A stretch of DNA of 64,000 bases, taken from positions 1 to 64,000 of the forward strand of contig NZ_JAGDYM010000013.1 of the NCBI RefSeq assembly GCF_017565745.1, written 5' to 3'. Each line of letters starts with the position of its first letter. Position 1 is the stretch's first letter. The notes beneath the pieces were generated by a model, which searched no databases, was not told the origin of the DNA, and saw only the letters and a program-made list of their open reading frames with translations. This document shows, piece by piece, positions 15,603 through 23,795 of the stretch. Both the position numbers and the translations under genes were made by a program. Source of the DNA: Leucobacter weissii (GTDB taxonomy: Bacteria; Actinomycetota; Actinomycetes; Actinomycetales; Microbacteriaceae).

Positions 15603-16849
15603 TGATGCTCTCGCTCGCCTCCGGCCCCTGGAACCGTCTGAGACGGGTGACGCGGCGGCCCACCCCTGCGCGTGCGATGCCGACGCTGGGGTGGATCGCG
15701 ATCGTGGTGACCACGATCGGGTTGTTCAGCTTCTCCGTCCCGGCCCTGGTCGGGTTCTACGACATGCCGCTGGTGATCGCGTTCGCCCTGGTGAGCGTGC
15801 AGTGCATGACGTTGCCGATGGCCGTGCGCTACCCGCGTGCCGCGATCGCCGTGCACATGGTCAGCGTGGTGTTGATCGGCGAAGCGGCCCGCGTGGGGCT
15901 GGAGGACTTCTGGCCGGTACCGGTGCCCACACTGGCCTCACTCATGGCACTGCTGGTCATCCTCGGTCTGCGCGAGAGCTGGCTGATCTCCGTATCCGCG
16001 TGGTGGCTGAACCTGCTCGGCATGATGGTCGTAGTCGCCTTGAACACCAACGAGCTGATGTCCCGACCCGACTGGGGCATGGACGTGCTGATCAGCATGG
16101 CAGTCACCCTCACCCCGCTGGCGGTCTCCATCGCGATCGGGCAACGGGAGAACGTCCGTGAGATCGCCGCGACCGCGAAGCGGGACGTTCAACTCGAACA
16201 GGCGCGGCGTGCCACCGTCGAGGAACGCGCGCGGATCGCACGCGAACTGCACGACGTCGTCGCCCACAGCATGTCCATCGTGCACATCCAAGCCGAATCC
16301 GCCCGCTACAGGGTCGACGACCTCGACGGTGCACGCACCGAGTTCGACGACATCGCCCGCTCCGCCCGCGCCGCCCTCGGCGAGATGCGGCAGCTCCTTG
16401 ACGCACTGCACCCCGACGAGGACGAGACCTACTACGCACCGCAACCCACGATCGCGGAGATCCCCGCGCTGATCCGCAGCACCGAGAAGGTCGGCGTGCA
16501 CGTCGACTTCGCCAGCAACCTCACCCCCGGCAGTCTCAGCCCCGTCGTGGAGCTCACCGTCTACCGCATCGTGCAAGAAGCCCTCAGCAACGTGATGCGG
16601 CACGCCCCGGGCGCCGCCGTCCGGGTCACTCTGCGTCACCGACGCGAGTCCCTCGACGTCCGGGTGAGCAACGGCCCACCGCCACATCCGGCCCCCGCCG
16701 CCCGGGACGAGGCGGGCGGGAACGGGCTGCGAGGTATGCGGGAACGCGTCGCCCTGCTGCACGGCACCATCGACCACGCCCCCTCACCCGACGGAGGCTT
16801 CGTCGTCGCCGCCACCCTCCCCACCACCCTCCGGAAGGACACACCATGA
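15599..16849 (+). CDS. Two-component sensor histidine kinase (NarL/DesK type)
   Basis: A 416-residue sensor kinase. Roughly residues 30-180 hold about five or six hydrophobic helices with very short loops, so it probably senses a signal in or at the membrane. The HisKA_3 dimerisation domain contains the phosphoacceptor His218 in RIARELHDVVAHSM, and a HATPase domain follows with the N-box EALSNVMRHAPG and G-box GNGLRGMRERV. The start lies in a run of ATG codons overlapping the preceding small frame. It overlaps its response regulator by ATGA, so kinase and regulator are a dedicated pair. Confidence 0.9.
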   Translation: MMMLSLASGPWNRLRRVTRRPTPARAMPTLGWIAIVVTTIGLFSFSVPALVGFYDMPLVIAFALVSVQCMTLPMAVRYPRAAIAVHMVSVVLIGEAARVGLEDFWPVPVPTLASLMALLVILGLRESWLISVSAWWLNLLGMMVVVALNTNELMSRPDWGMDVLISMAVTLTPLAVSIAIGQRENVREIAATAKRDVQLEQARRATVEERARIARELHDVVAHSMSIVHIQAESARYRVDDLDGARTEFDDIARSARAALGEMRQLLDALHPDEDETYYAPQPTIAEIPALIRSTEKVGVHVDFASNLTPGSLSPVVELTVYRIVQEALSNVMRHAPGAAVRVTLRHRRESLDVRVSNGPPPHPAPAARDEAGGNGLRGMRERVALLHGTIDHAPSPDGGFVVAATLPTTLRKDTP

Positions 16850-17577
16850 GCATCGACATCCTCGTCGTCGACGACCAGCCGATGTACCGGGTCGGTGTCT
16901 CCGCCATCGTCAACGCCCACCCCGGGATGAGCGTGATCGGTGAGGCCAGCAACGGCCGCGAAGCGATCGAACAAGCCCGCACCCTGTGGCCCGACGTGAT
17001 CCTGATGGACATCCGCATGCCCGAGATGAACGGCATCGACGCCACCCGCGCCATCACCACCGCCCCCTTCGCCCACGAACCCCCGCCTGCGGTGATCATG
17101 CTGACCACCTTCGACCTCGACGACTACGTCTACGAGGCCCTCCGCGCCGGGGCCAGCGGGTTCCTCCTCAAAGACTCCGGTGGAGAGAACCTGATCTCCG
17201 CGATCCACACCGTCCACGACGGCGACGCACTCCTCGCGCCCCGCATTACCCGACGCCTCATCGAACACTTCGTCGAGAGCTCGCCCGGACCGTTGCAGCC
17301 ACAGACCGTGTTCGACGATCTCACCGACCGTGAACGCGAGGTCTTCGAACAGATGGCCCGCGGCCGTTCCAACCTCGAAATCAGCCGGGCCCTCCACGTC
17401 GCCGAGCAGACCGCCAAGACCCACGTCAGCCGCGTCATGACCAAACTCGGACTCCGAGACCGCGTCCACGCCGTCGTCCTGGCCTACGAAACCGGCCTCG
17501 TGCGCGCCGGAGACCTCCACGCCACCGAGCAGTCCGCCACCTCCCGCCACCTGCGACATCCCGGTGGCCAGCGATGA
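16846..17577 (+). CDS. LuxR/NarL-type response regulator
   Basis: A 243-residue response regulator. The receiver domain (residues 1-125) has the acidic pair DD at 9-10, the phosphoacceptor Asp55 (LMDIRMPE) and the lysine in LLKDSGGE. The C-terminal LuxR-type HTH spans about 160-225 (LTDREREVFEQMARGRS, then TAKTHVSRVMTKLGLRDR). The gene overlaps both the kinase upstream and the AI-2E transporter downstream. It likely controls this operon in response to the kinase's membrane signal; I could not identify a binding site. Confidence 0.9.
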   Translation: MSIDILVVDDQPMYRVGVSAIVNAHPGMSVIGEASNGREAIEQARTLWPDVILMDIRMPEMNGIDATRAITTAPFAHEPPPAVIMLTTFDLDDYVYEALRAGASGFLLKDSGGENLISAIHTVHDGDALLAPRITRRLIEHFVESSPGPLQPQTVFDDLTDREREVFEQMARGRSNLEISRALHVAEQTAKTHVSRVMTKLGLRDRVHAVVLAYETGLVRAGDLHATEQSATSRHLRHPGGQR

Positions 17578-18704
17578 CCCCACTCACCACACCCGACACC
17601 GAACCCCTGTCTGACACCACCCCCCGCCGCCGCTCGGTGAGCCTGCGACGCCCCTTTGCCACCGGGCTGCTGCTCGCCGGTGGGGCGCTGGCAGCGTTCA
17701 CCGCGTGGTCCTCCATCCCGCTGCTTCTGCCACTACTAGCATCGATCGCGTTGGCCGCGATCTTCGCCATCGGACTCGCCCCCGCAGTCCGCGCCCTGCA
17801 ACGCCGCCGCGTCCCTCGCGGTCTCGCCATCGGGGCCGTCACGGGCAGCACCCTCCTCGTCATCGTTGGCAGCGTGCTGCTGCTGGTCCCGACCCTGACC
17901 CAACAGGCGACCCAGCTGCTCGCTCGCACCGACGAGTTCCTGACTTCAGGCTCGCTGGACTCCCTTGCTGTCGGGCTCCAGCGCTTCGTCCCCGACACCG
18001 TGCTCGACGTCAACGTCATGCTCGACGAGGCCGTCCACGCACTATTGGAGACCGTCACGGCCGCCACCGTCTACAGCGACGCGCTCAGCCTCGTCACCTC
18101 ACTCGGCACTGGCCTGCTCATGACGGCGCTCGTCATCATCCTCACCGTCTACTTCCTCGCATCCGGGACCTGGTTCCGGCGGCAGTTCCTCGCGCTACTG
18201 CCCGCCGCCCACCGTCGCGCCGGCATCCGCGTGACCGACCGCATCACCCGCTCCGTCGGACAGTACCTGCGCGCACTGATCCTCTTGGCACTCCTCAACG
18301 GTGCCCTGACCCTCATCATCCTGCTCATCACCGGCGCGACACTGCCCGTACTCCTGGCCGCTGTCGCACTCGTGTGCACCCTCATCCCACTGATCGGCAT
18401 CCAACTCGGCGCCGTCATCGTCGTCGCCGTCCAAGCACTCACCGCCCCCACCGACACCACCACCTGGGTCACCCTGACCGTGTGGTACTTCATCTACGCA
18501 CTCGTCGAGGCCTACGTCATCGCCCCCCGAGTCATCGGGCACCGCGTCAACATGCCTCAGATCGTCGTACTACTTCTCACGCTCATCGGCGGGGCGCTCT
18601 ACGGAATCCTCGGCGCACTGCTCTCTATTCCCATCGCCATAGCCATTGCCGCAAGTGCGCAAGAACTAGCGAAGACGCGTCGTCAGTCCGCTGCACGAGC
18701 GTAA
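17574..18704 (+). CDS. AI-2E family transporter (PF01594)
   Basis: A 376-residue membrane protein of the AI-2E/YdiK family, with paired hydrophobic helices at the start, a central soluble segment (about 120-180) and a block of helices at the end containing the family pattern PLIGIQLGAVIVV and GHRVNMPQIVVLLLTLIGG. Family members are associated with autoinducer export or Na+/H+ antiport; which applies here is unknown. It starts in an ATGA overlap with the response regulator and ends the operon 33 bases before the convergent methyltransferase pseudogene. Confidence 0.85.
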   Translation: MTPLTTPDTEPLSDTTPRRRSVSLRRPFATGLLLAGGALAAFTAWSSIPLLLPLLASIALAAIFAIGLAPAVRALQRRRVPRGLAIGAVTGSTLLVIVGSVLLLVPTLTQQATQLLARTDEFLTSGSLDSLAVGLQRFVPDTVLDVNVMLDEAVHALLETVTAATVYSDALSLVTSLGTGLLMTALVIILTVYFLASGTWFRRQFLALLPAAHRRAGIRVTDRITRSVGQYLRALILLALLNGALTLIILLITGATLPVLLAAVALVCTLIPLIGIQLGAVIVVAVQALTAPTDTTTWVTLTVWYFIYALVEAYVIAPRVIGHRVNMPQIVVLLLTLIGGALYGILGALLSIPIAIAIAASAQELAKTRRQSAARA

Positions 18705-18737
18705 ACGCTGCGTCGGCGCTCCGTTGGCGCCCCTGAA

Positions 18738-19867
18738 TCAGCGCGGCGGTCGGCCGCGGATGTGAGCTCGACGCAACGCATCGAGCGCATGAATAGCCTG
18801 GGCTGGTACGACACCGTTGCCGAGGGCAGCTGTTCGGGCAACGTGAGCCCGAGGTCGGAATCGGTGACCCAGCCTTCGGGTAGGCCCATGAGCCATTCCA
18901 CGAAACGAGGCGCGGGGCGATACTGGCCGTCGTCGCTGATGAGGGTCGGTGAGGGGGCTACTCGTCCGGTGAGGTGTTCCCATCGTCGGATTGCCAGAGC
19001 GTAGCGTCCCCAGCGTCGAAGAGCTGTCCGATGAGCGGCCACAGCAACTCCGGATCTTGAGTTTGCCGGGAGCCGGCCGGCCCGTTGAGAGCCAGGTCGA
19101 TGACCTGATGCGACAGGGCGATCGTCCCACGCCGGGCCTTGACGCGATCCAGGCTCTCCCCGCCGCGGGCGGCATCCGAGGCCAGTGGCGTCCGGAACAG
19201 TGCGACGGGCGAGGATGAAGATGCGAAAGCGGGTGTGGGGCGCTCCGATGTCGGAAGCGGGTAGGCCGAGCCAGCGCGTATCATACCTGAGGTCGGCCAG
19301 ATCGCCGAGTACGGCGCCAAGAGCCCGTAGAGGTCGAGTTGACTGGTCTCCCAGATGCCACGGGTCGGATTCCACACCGCGAACGGCAGCATCCTCGGTT
19401 GCGGGTTCGGGGGTTGCGGTGGAGGGGTTGCGTCCATCGGGGTTGTCTCCTTCCGGGTTGGGGCGGGTCGCTGTAGCGGAGAGCAGGCCGCGTACGTTCT
19501 CGGCGACGACCCACTCGGGTTGCAACACGGCGATCGCCTCGGCCGTGCGCGCCCACAGGCCCGAGCGGGTGCCGGGATGCAGGCCGGCCATGCGCCCGAC
19601 CGTGGACACGTCCTGGCAGGGGAATCCGCCGCAGAGCACATCGACGGGCTCGACCTGGCTCCAGTCGATCGTGGTGATGTCACCCAGGTTCGGTACACCC
19701 GGCCAGTGGTGCGAGAACACGCGCGCCACCGCTGGGCTGAACTCGGAGAACCACGCGGTCTCCCCGTCGAAGACCTCCTCGACGGCGAGGTCGAGCCCGC
19801 CGTAGCCGGAGAACAGCGACCCGATCCGTAGACGATGAGCTTGGGTCTCGTGGTTCGATGGGCGCAT
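18738..19867 (-). pseudogene. DNA (cytosine-5) methyltransferase, inactivated by several frameshifts
   Basis: A Dcm-type C5 methyltransferase read leftwards from ATG 19865-19867. The N-terminal two thirds are intact: SAM-binding FSGYGGLDLA, the catalytic loop GGFPCQDVS and the ENV motif (VVAENVRGLLS). The recognisable protein then changes frame repeatedly. After the QRxRIF-like region (about 19200) the family sequence RTPLASDAARGGES continues in the next frame. Near 19000 it returns to the first frame (WGRYALAIRRWEHLTGR through GLPEGWVTD). Close to 18820 it moves to a third frame for the conserved end ALGNGVVPAQA. One uninterrupted frame does run through (to 18683), but it reads non-family residues in those stretches. 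I judge it a decayed gene; sequencing error at three sites seems less likely. Confidence 0.75.
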
Positions 19868-20053
19868 GAGGACTCTGGCAGATCGGTGATCCCCGGCCGT
19901 CGTTCACTCGTGAGCTCCTGACCGGGCTGGTCACCTGCCAGGTGCTCGCACAGCGTCCCGCACCCTGCCGATCACGGCTCACCCCCGGCACCCGCCCGAG
20001 CTGTCGTCTCCGGCCACTCTCAGAGCTACCACGCCTCTTGCAGATCGAGGTTG

Positions 20054-20074
20054 AGCCCGCCTTCGGCGGGCTTT
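20054..20074 (+). terminator. Hairpin upstream of the MobF relaxase gene
   Basis: AGCCCGCC (20054-20061), a TTC loop, GGCGGGCT (20065-20072) followed by TT: an 8-bp perfect stem with a short T-tract, 37 bases before the relaxase start. It may terminate read-through into the transfer gene or form part of an origin of transfer. The sequence alone does not decide between these. Confidence 0.5.
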
Positions 20075-20110
20075 CGCCCACCTCGTGAGCGAGCGGAGGG
20101 AGACGGCGCG

Positions 20111-23100
20111 ATGACGGTCTCGATGCGCGTGATGAGCGCGGGCGACGGTTACAAGTACCTGCTGCGTACGGTCGTCGCCGGGGACGGCGACAGGTCGCTC
20201 TCGACCCCGCTGACCCGCTACTACTCGGAGGCGGGCACGCCGCCGGGCCAGTGGCTCGGCGCTGGCATCGCGGCGCTCGGCGGGATGATCGCGGAGGGCG
20301 ATCAGGTCACCGAAGCACAGCTCGAACTCCTCCTCGGCCTCGGCAGGCACCCCGTCACGGGCGCACCGCTCGGGAAGGCGTATCCGGCTTACAAGACCGT
20401 CGCCGAACGGATCGCGGAGCGCGTGGCCGCCCTCGATCCCGAGCTCGGGCCGGCCAGCCGTGCGGAGGCGACCGCCGCAATCAAGGCCGAGGAGACTGCG
20501 CGCGGGGTGCGCCGGGCGGTTGCGGGCTACGACTTCACCTTCTCCATCCCGAAGTCCGCCTCGGTGCTCTGGGCGGTTGCGGACGCGGGGACGCAGGCGC
20601 TTATCGCGGACGCGCATCATGCGGCGGTTGCGGAGGTGGTTGCGTTCATGGAACGGGAGGTTGCAGCGACCCGCACCGGCGCAACCGGGCGCGACGGGGC
20701 GGTTGCACAAGTCGATGTTCGCGGCCTGGTCGCCACCGCGTTCGATCACTACGACAGCCGGGCGGGCGACCCGCACCTGCATACCCATGTCGTCATCTCC
20801 AACAAGGTGCAGACCGTCCTCGACGGCAAGTGGCGCTCCCTCGACGGCCGACCCATGCACGCCGCGACGGTCGCGCTCTCGGAACTGCACGAGGCCGTCT
20901 TCGCAGACCACCTGACCCGGATGCTCGGAGTCGAGTGGGAGGCCCGGGAGCAGGGGCGGGACCGGAACCCGGCGTGGGCGGTCGCGTCGGTGCCGGAGGA
21001 GCTGGTCAAGGAGTTCTCCACCCGTGCCCGGCACATCGACGCCGAGACGGATCGCCTCATCGACCGCTACGTCTCCGAACACGGCAGGCGCCCGTCGCCA
21101 GCGACGATCATGAAGCTCCGCGCCCAGGCCACTCTCTCCACCCGCCCGGAGAAGGAAGTCCATTCGCTCGCGGACCTCACCGCATCCTGGCGGCAAAGGG
21201 CCGGCCAGATCCTCGGCTCAGACCCGACCTCGTGGGCGCGGGCCGTGACGGTGAACGAGGCACCTCTGCTGCTGCGCGCCGACGACATCCCGCTGGATGT
21301 GATCACCAACTTGGGCGGGAGGGTTGTCGAGGCGGTCGGCGAGAAGCGCTCCACCTGGCGGCGGTGGAACCTGATGGCCGAGGCCGCGAGGCAGACCACC
21401 GGCTACAGGTTCTCCTCCACGGAAGATCGGGAGGCCGTCGTCGGCCTCGTGGTCGACGCCGCCGAGGCCGCCTCGCTGCGACTGACGCCGCCCGAGCTCG
21501 CATCGAGCCCGGCGGCGTTCCAGCGGCCGGACGGCACCTCGGTGTTCCGGCCGAAGCACTCGGCGGTGTTCTCCTCGGAGATGCTGCTGGCGGCCGAAGA
21601 CCGCCTCCTCGACCGCGCCCGCACCACGACCGGGCCGACCGTGCCCCTGGTCACCGTGGAGCGGATCGCCCGCCGACCCGACCGGCACGGCCGCAACCTC
21701 GGCCCAGACCAAGCGGACGCGCTGGCGAAGATCGCCCTCTCCGGCCGACTCATCGACGTCCTCGTGGGTCCCGCCGGGGCCGGGAAGACGACCGCGATGA
21801 ACGCCCTACGGCGGGCATGGGAGCACGAGCACGGACACGGCAGCGTGGTCGGACTCGCGCCGTCCGCGGTCGCCGCGCAGGTCCTTGCCGATGACCTCGG
21901 GATCGCCACGGAGAACACGGCGAAGTGGTGGCAGAACCACATCATGTACGGCAAGACATTCCGCAAGGGCCAGCTCGTCATCATCGACGAGGCATCCCTG
22001 GCCGGCACCGTCTCCCTCGACCGCATCACCGCCCTCGCCGTCGAAGCCGGGGCGAAGACGCTGCTCGTCGGGGACTACGCCCAGCTCCAGTCGCCGACCG
22101 CCTCCGGCGCCTACGCGATGCTCGTCCACGACCGCGACGACGCCCCCGAGCTGGTCGACATCCACCGATTCAGAAGCCCGTGGGAGAAGACCGCCTCCCT
22201 CGGCCTGCGACACGGGGACACGACGGTCATCGACGCCTACGCGACGCACGAGCGCATCACCGAGGGCGACACGGAGGCGATGATCGAGGCCGCCTACGCC
22301 GCCTGGCGCACCGACATGCTCGGCGGGAAGTCGAGCGTTCTGGTCGCGGACTCGAATGAGTCCGTGCTGGCGCTGAACGAGCGTGCCCGTGCCGAGTTGA
22401 TCCTGGACGGCACCGTGAATGCCCGCCGCGAGGTCGAGCTGCACAACGGCCAGCGCGCCGCGGCCGGCGATACCGTCATCACCCGCCACAACGACCGCCG
22501 CCTCCGAGCCGGCCGCGGCTGGGTCCGCAACGGCAACAGGTGGACGGTCACCGAGGTCCGCGACGACGGCTCCCTCACCCTCCGCGGAGTCGGCCAGCGA
22601 TGGGGCGGCTCGGTCGTGATCCCCGCCGACTACGCGGCAGAGCATGTCGAGCTCGGCTACGCGATCACCTCCTACCGGACACAGGGCGTCACGGTCGACA
22701 CCGCCCACGTCCTCGCTGACGCGACGACCACCAGGGAGAACTTCTACGTCGCCATGACCCGCGGCGCCGAGAGCAACCGCGCCTATCTCGCCGTCGACCG
22801 GCCCGACGCCGCGCACAACGGCCCCCGGAGCCAGGCGACCGGCCGCAGCGTCATGGCCGCGATCCTCCAGCACGCCGGCGCCGAGCTCTCCGCCCACGAG
22901 ACCATCACGGCAGAGCAAGACGCCTGGGGCTCGATCGCCCAGCTCGCGGCCGAGTACGAGACCCTGGCCGCCGCCGCACAACACGACCGTTGGACCGCAC
23001 TCATCCGCTCCTCCGGGCTCAGCGAAGACGACGCAGACGACGCGATCGCCTCGCCCGCATTCGGAGCGTTGACCGCCGAGCTGCGGCGGGCCGAGGCGAA

Positions 23101-23653
23101 CCAGCACGACGTCGAGACCCTGCTACCGCGCCTCGTGCGAGCACGCGGGTTCGGGGACGCCGACGACATCGCCGCGGTCCTGCATTACCGCGTCGCTAAG
23201 GCGACGACGCGGCCATCAGGGTCTGGTCGCACGCGGAAGGCGCCACGCTTGATCGCCGGCCTCATCCCCGAAGCCACTGGCACCGTGCCGTCCGAGATGC
23301 GGCAGGCGCTGACCGAGCGACGCGACCTCATCGAGGCCCGCGCCAATGCTCTCCTCGACACCGCGCTCACCGAGAAGCACGAGTGGATCATGAAGCTCGG
23401 CGTCCAGCCGAAGCAGGCACGAGCGGCCCAGGCATGGCGGAACGCCGCTCGCACCGTCGCTGCCTACCGCGACCGCTACGGCGTCACCGGGCCTGCACCC
23501 CTCGGAGCACCCGCCGAGGCCGAGACGCAGAAGCTCGACGTCGCCCGCGCCGGTGCTGCGCTCGACCGGGCGCAGAACCTCGCCCGGGGCGAACAGCCGG
23601 AACACGAGCGCCCCCGCAAGGCACGGGCGCAGTGGGTCGGGCCGTCACGATGA
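20111..23653 (+). CDS. MobF-family conjugative relaxase with helicase domain
   Basis: A 1180-residue relaxase-helicase of the MobF/TrwC type, which nicks plasmid or element DNA at oriT and unwinds it during conjugation. N-terminal tyrosines YY lie near residues 37-38 and the metal-binding triad reads HLHTH at about 221-225. The helicase half has a Walker A VGPAGAGKTTAM at about 552-563, a Walker B VIIDEAS near 625, and a C-terminal UvrD-like segment (GYAITSYRTQGVTVD). ATG 20111 follows GGAGGGA; the frame extension from 20051 runs through a hairpin. No other transfer genes lie nearby, so the element may be mobilizable or its transfer genes lie elsewhere. Confidence 0.92.
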   Translation: MTVSMRVMSAGDGYKYLLRTVVAGDGDRSLSTPLTRYYSEAGTPPGQWLGAGIAALGGMIAEGDQVTEAQLELLLGLGRHPVTGAPLGKAYPAYKTVAERIAERVAALDPELGPASRAEATAAIKAEETARGVRRAVAGYDFTFSIPKSASVLWAVADAGTQALIADAHHAAVAEVVAFMEREVAATRTGATGRDGAVAQVDVRGLVATAFDHYDSRAGDPHLHTHVVISNKVQTVLDGKWRSLDGRPMHAATVALSELHEAVFADHLTRMLGVEWEAREQGRDRNPAWAVASVPEELVKEFSTRARHIDAETDRLIDRYVSEHGRRPSPATIMKLRAQATLSTRPEKEVHSLADLTASWRQRAGQILGSDPTSWARAVTVNEAPLLLRADDIPLDVITNLGGRVVEAVGEKRSTWRRWNLMAEAARQTTGYRFSSTEDREAVVGLVVDAAEAASLRLTPPELASSPAAFQRPDGTSVFRPKHSAVFSSEMLLAAEDRLLDRARTTTGPTVPLVTVERIARRPDRHGRNLGPDQADALAKIALSGRLIDVLVGPAGAGKTTAMNALRRAWEHEHGHGSVVGLAPSAVAAQVLADDLGIATENTAKWWQNHIMYGKTFRKGQLVIIDEASLAGTVSLDRITALAVEAGAKTLLVGDYAQLQSPTASGAYAMLVHDRDDAPELVDIHRFRSPWEKTASLGLRHGDTTVIDAYATHERITEGDTEAMIEAAYAAWRTDMLGGKSSVLVADSNESVLALNERARAELILDGTVNARREVELHNGQRAAAGDTVITRHNDRRLRAGRGWVRNGNRWTVTEVRDDGSLTLRGVGQRWGGSVVIPADYAAEHVELGYAITSYRTQGVTVDTAHVLADATTTRENFYVAMTRGAESNRAYLAVDRPDAAHNGPRSQATGRSVMAAILQHAGAELSAHETITAEQDAWGSIAQLAAEYETLAAAAQHDRWTALIRSSGLSEDDADDAIASPAFGALTAELRRAEANQHDVETLLPRLVRARGFGDADDIAAVLHYRVAKATTRPSGSGRTRKAPRLIAGLIPEATGTVPSEMRQALTERRDLIEARANALLDTALTEKHEWIMKLGVQPKQARAAQAWRNAARTVAAYRDRYGVTGPAPLGAPAEAETQKLDVARAGAALDRAQNLARGEQPEHERPRKARAQWVGPSR

Positions 23654-23769
23654 GCCAGGATGACGTCCCGGCTTTGGACGCCGTGTCGTCGTCGCTCCGG
23701 TCCCAGAGGTCGGGCATCATGGGTATCACCATGACTGTTCGAGTTGAATCGGCGACACGTATCTCCTGA
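23650..23769 (+). CDS. Possible small protein (39 residues) after the relaxase
   Basis: A short frame begins within the relaxase stop codon (ATGA at 23650) and encodes MSQDDVPALDAVSSSLRSQ and onward to a stop at 23769. The coupling and the non-repetitive composition suggest it may be expressed, or it may be the start of a formerly longer gene interrupted when the neighbouring ATPase gene arrived. I recognise no family. Confidence 0.33.
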   Translation: MSQDDVPALDAVSSSLRSQRSGIMGITMTVRVESATRIS

Positions 23770-23795
23770 CACCGTTCGCCAGGACGGAGGTAGAT

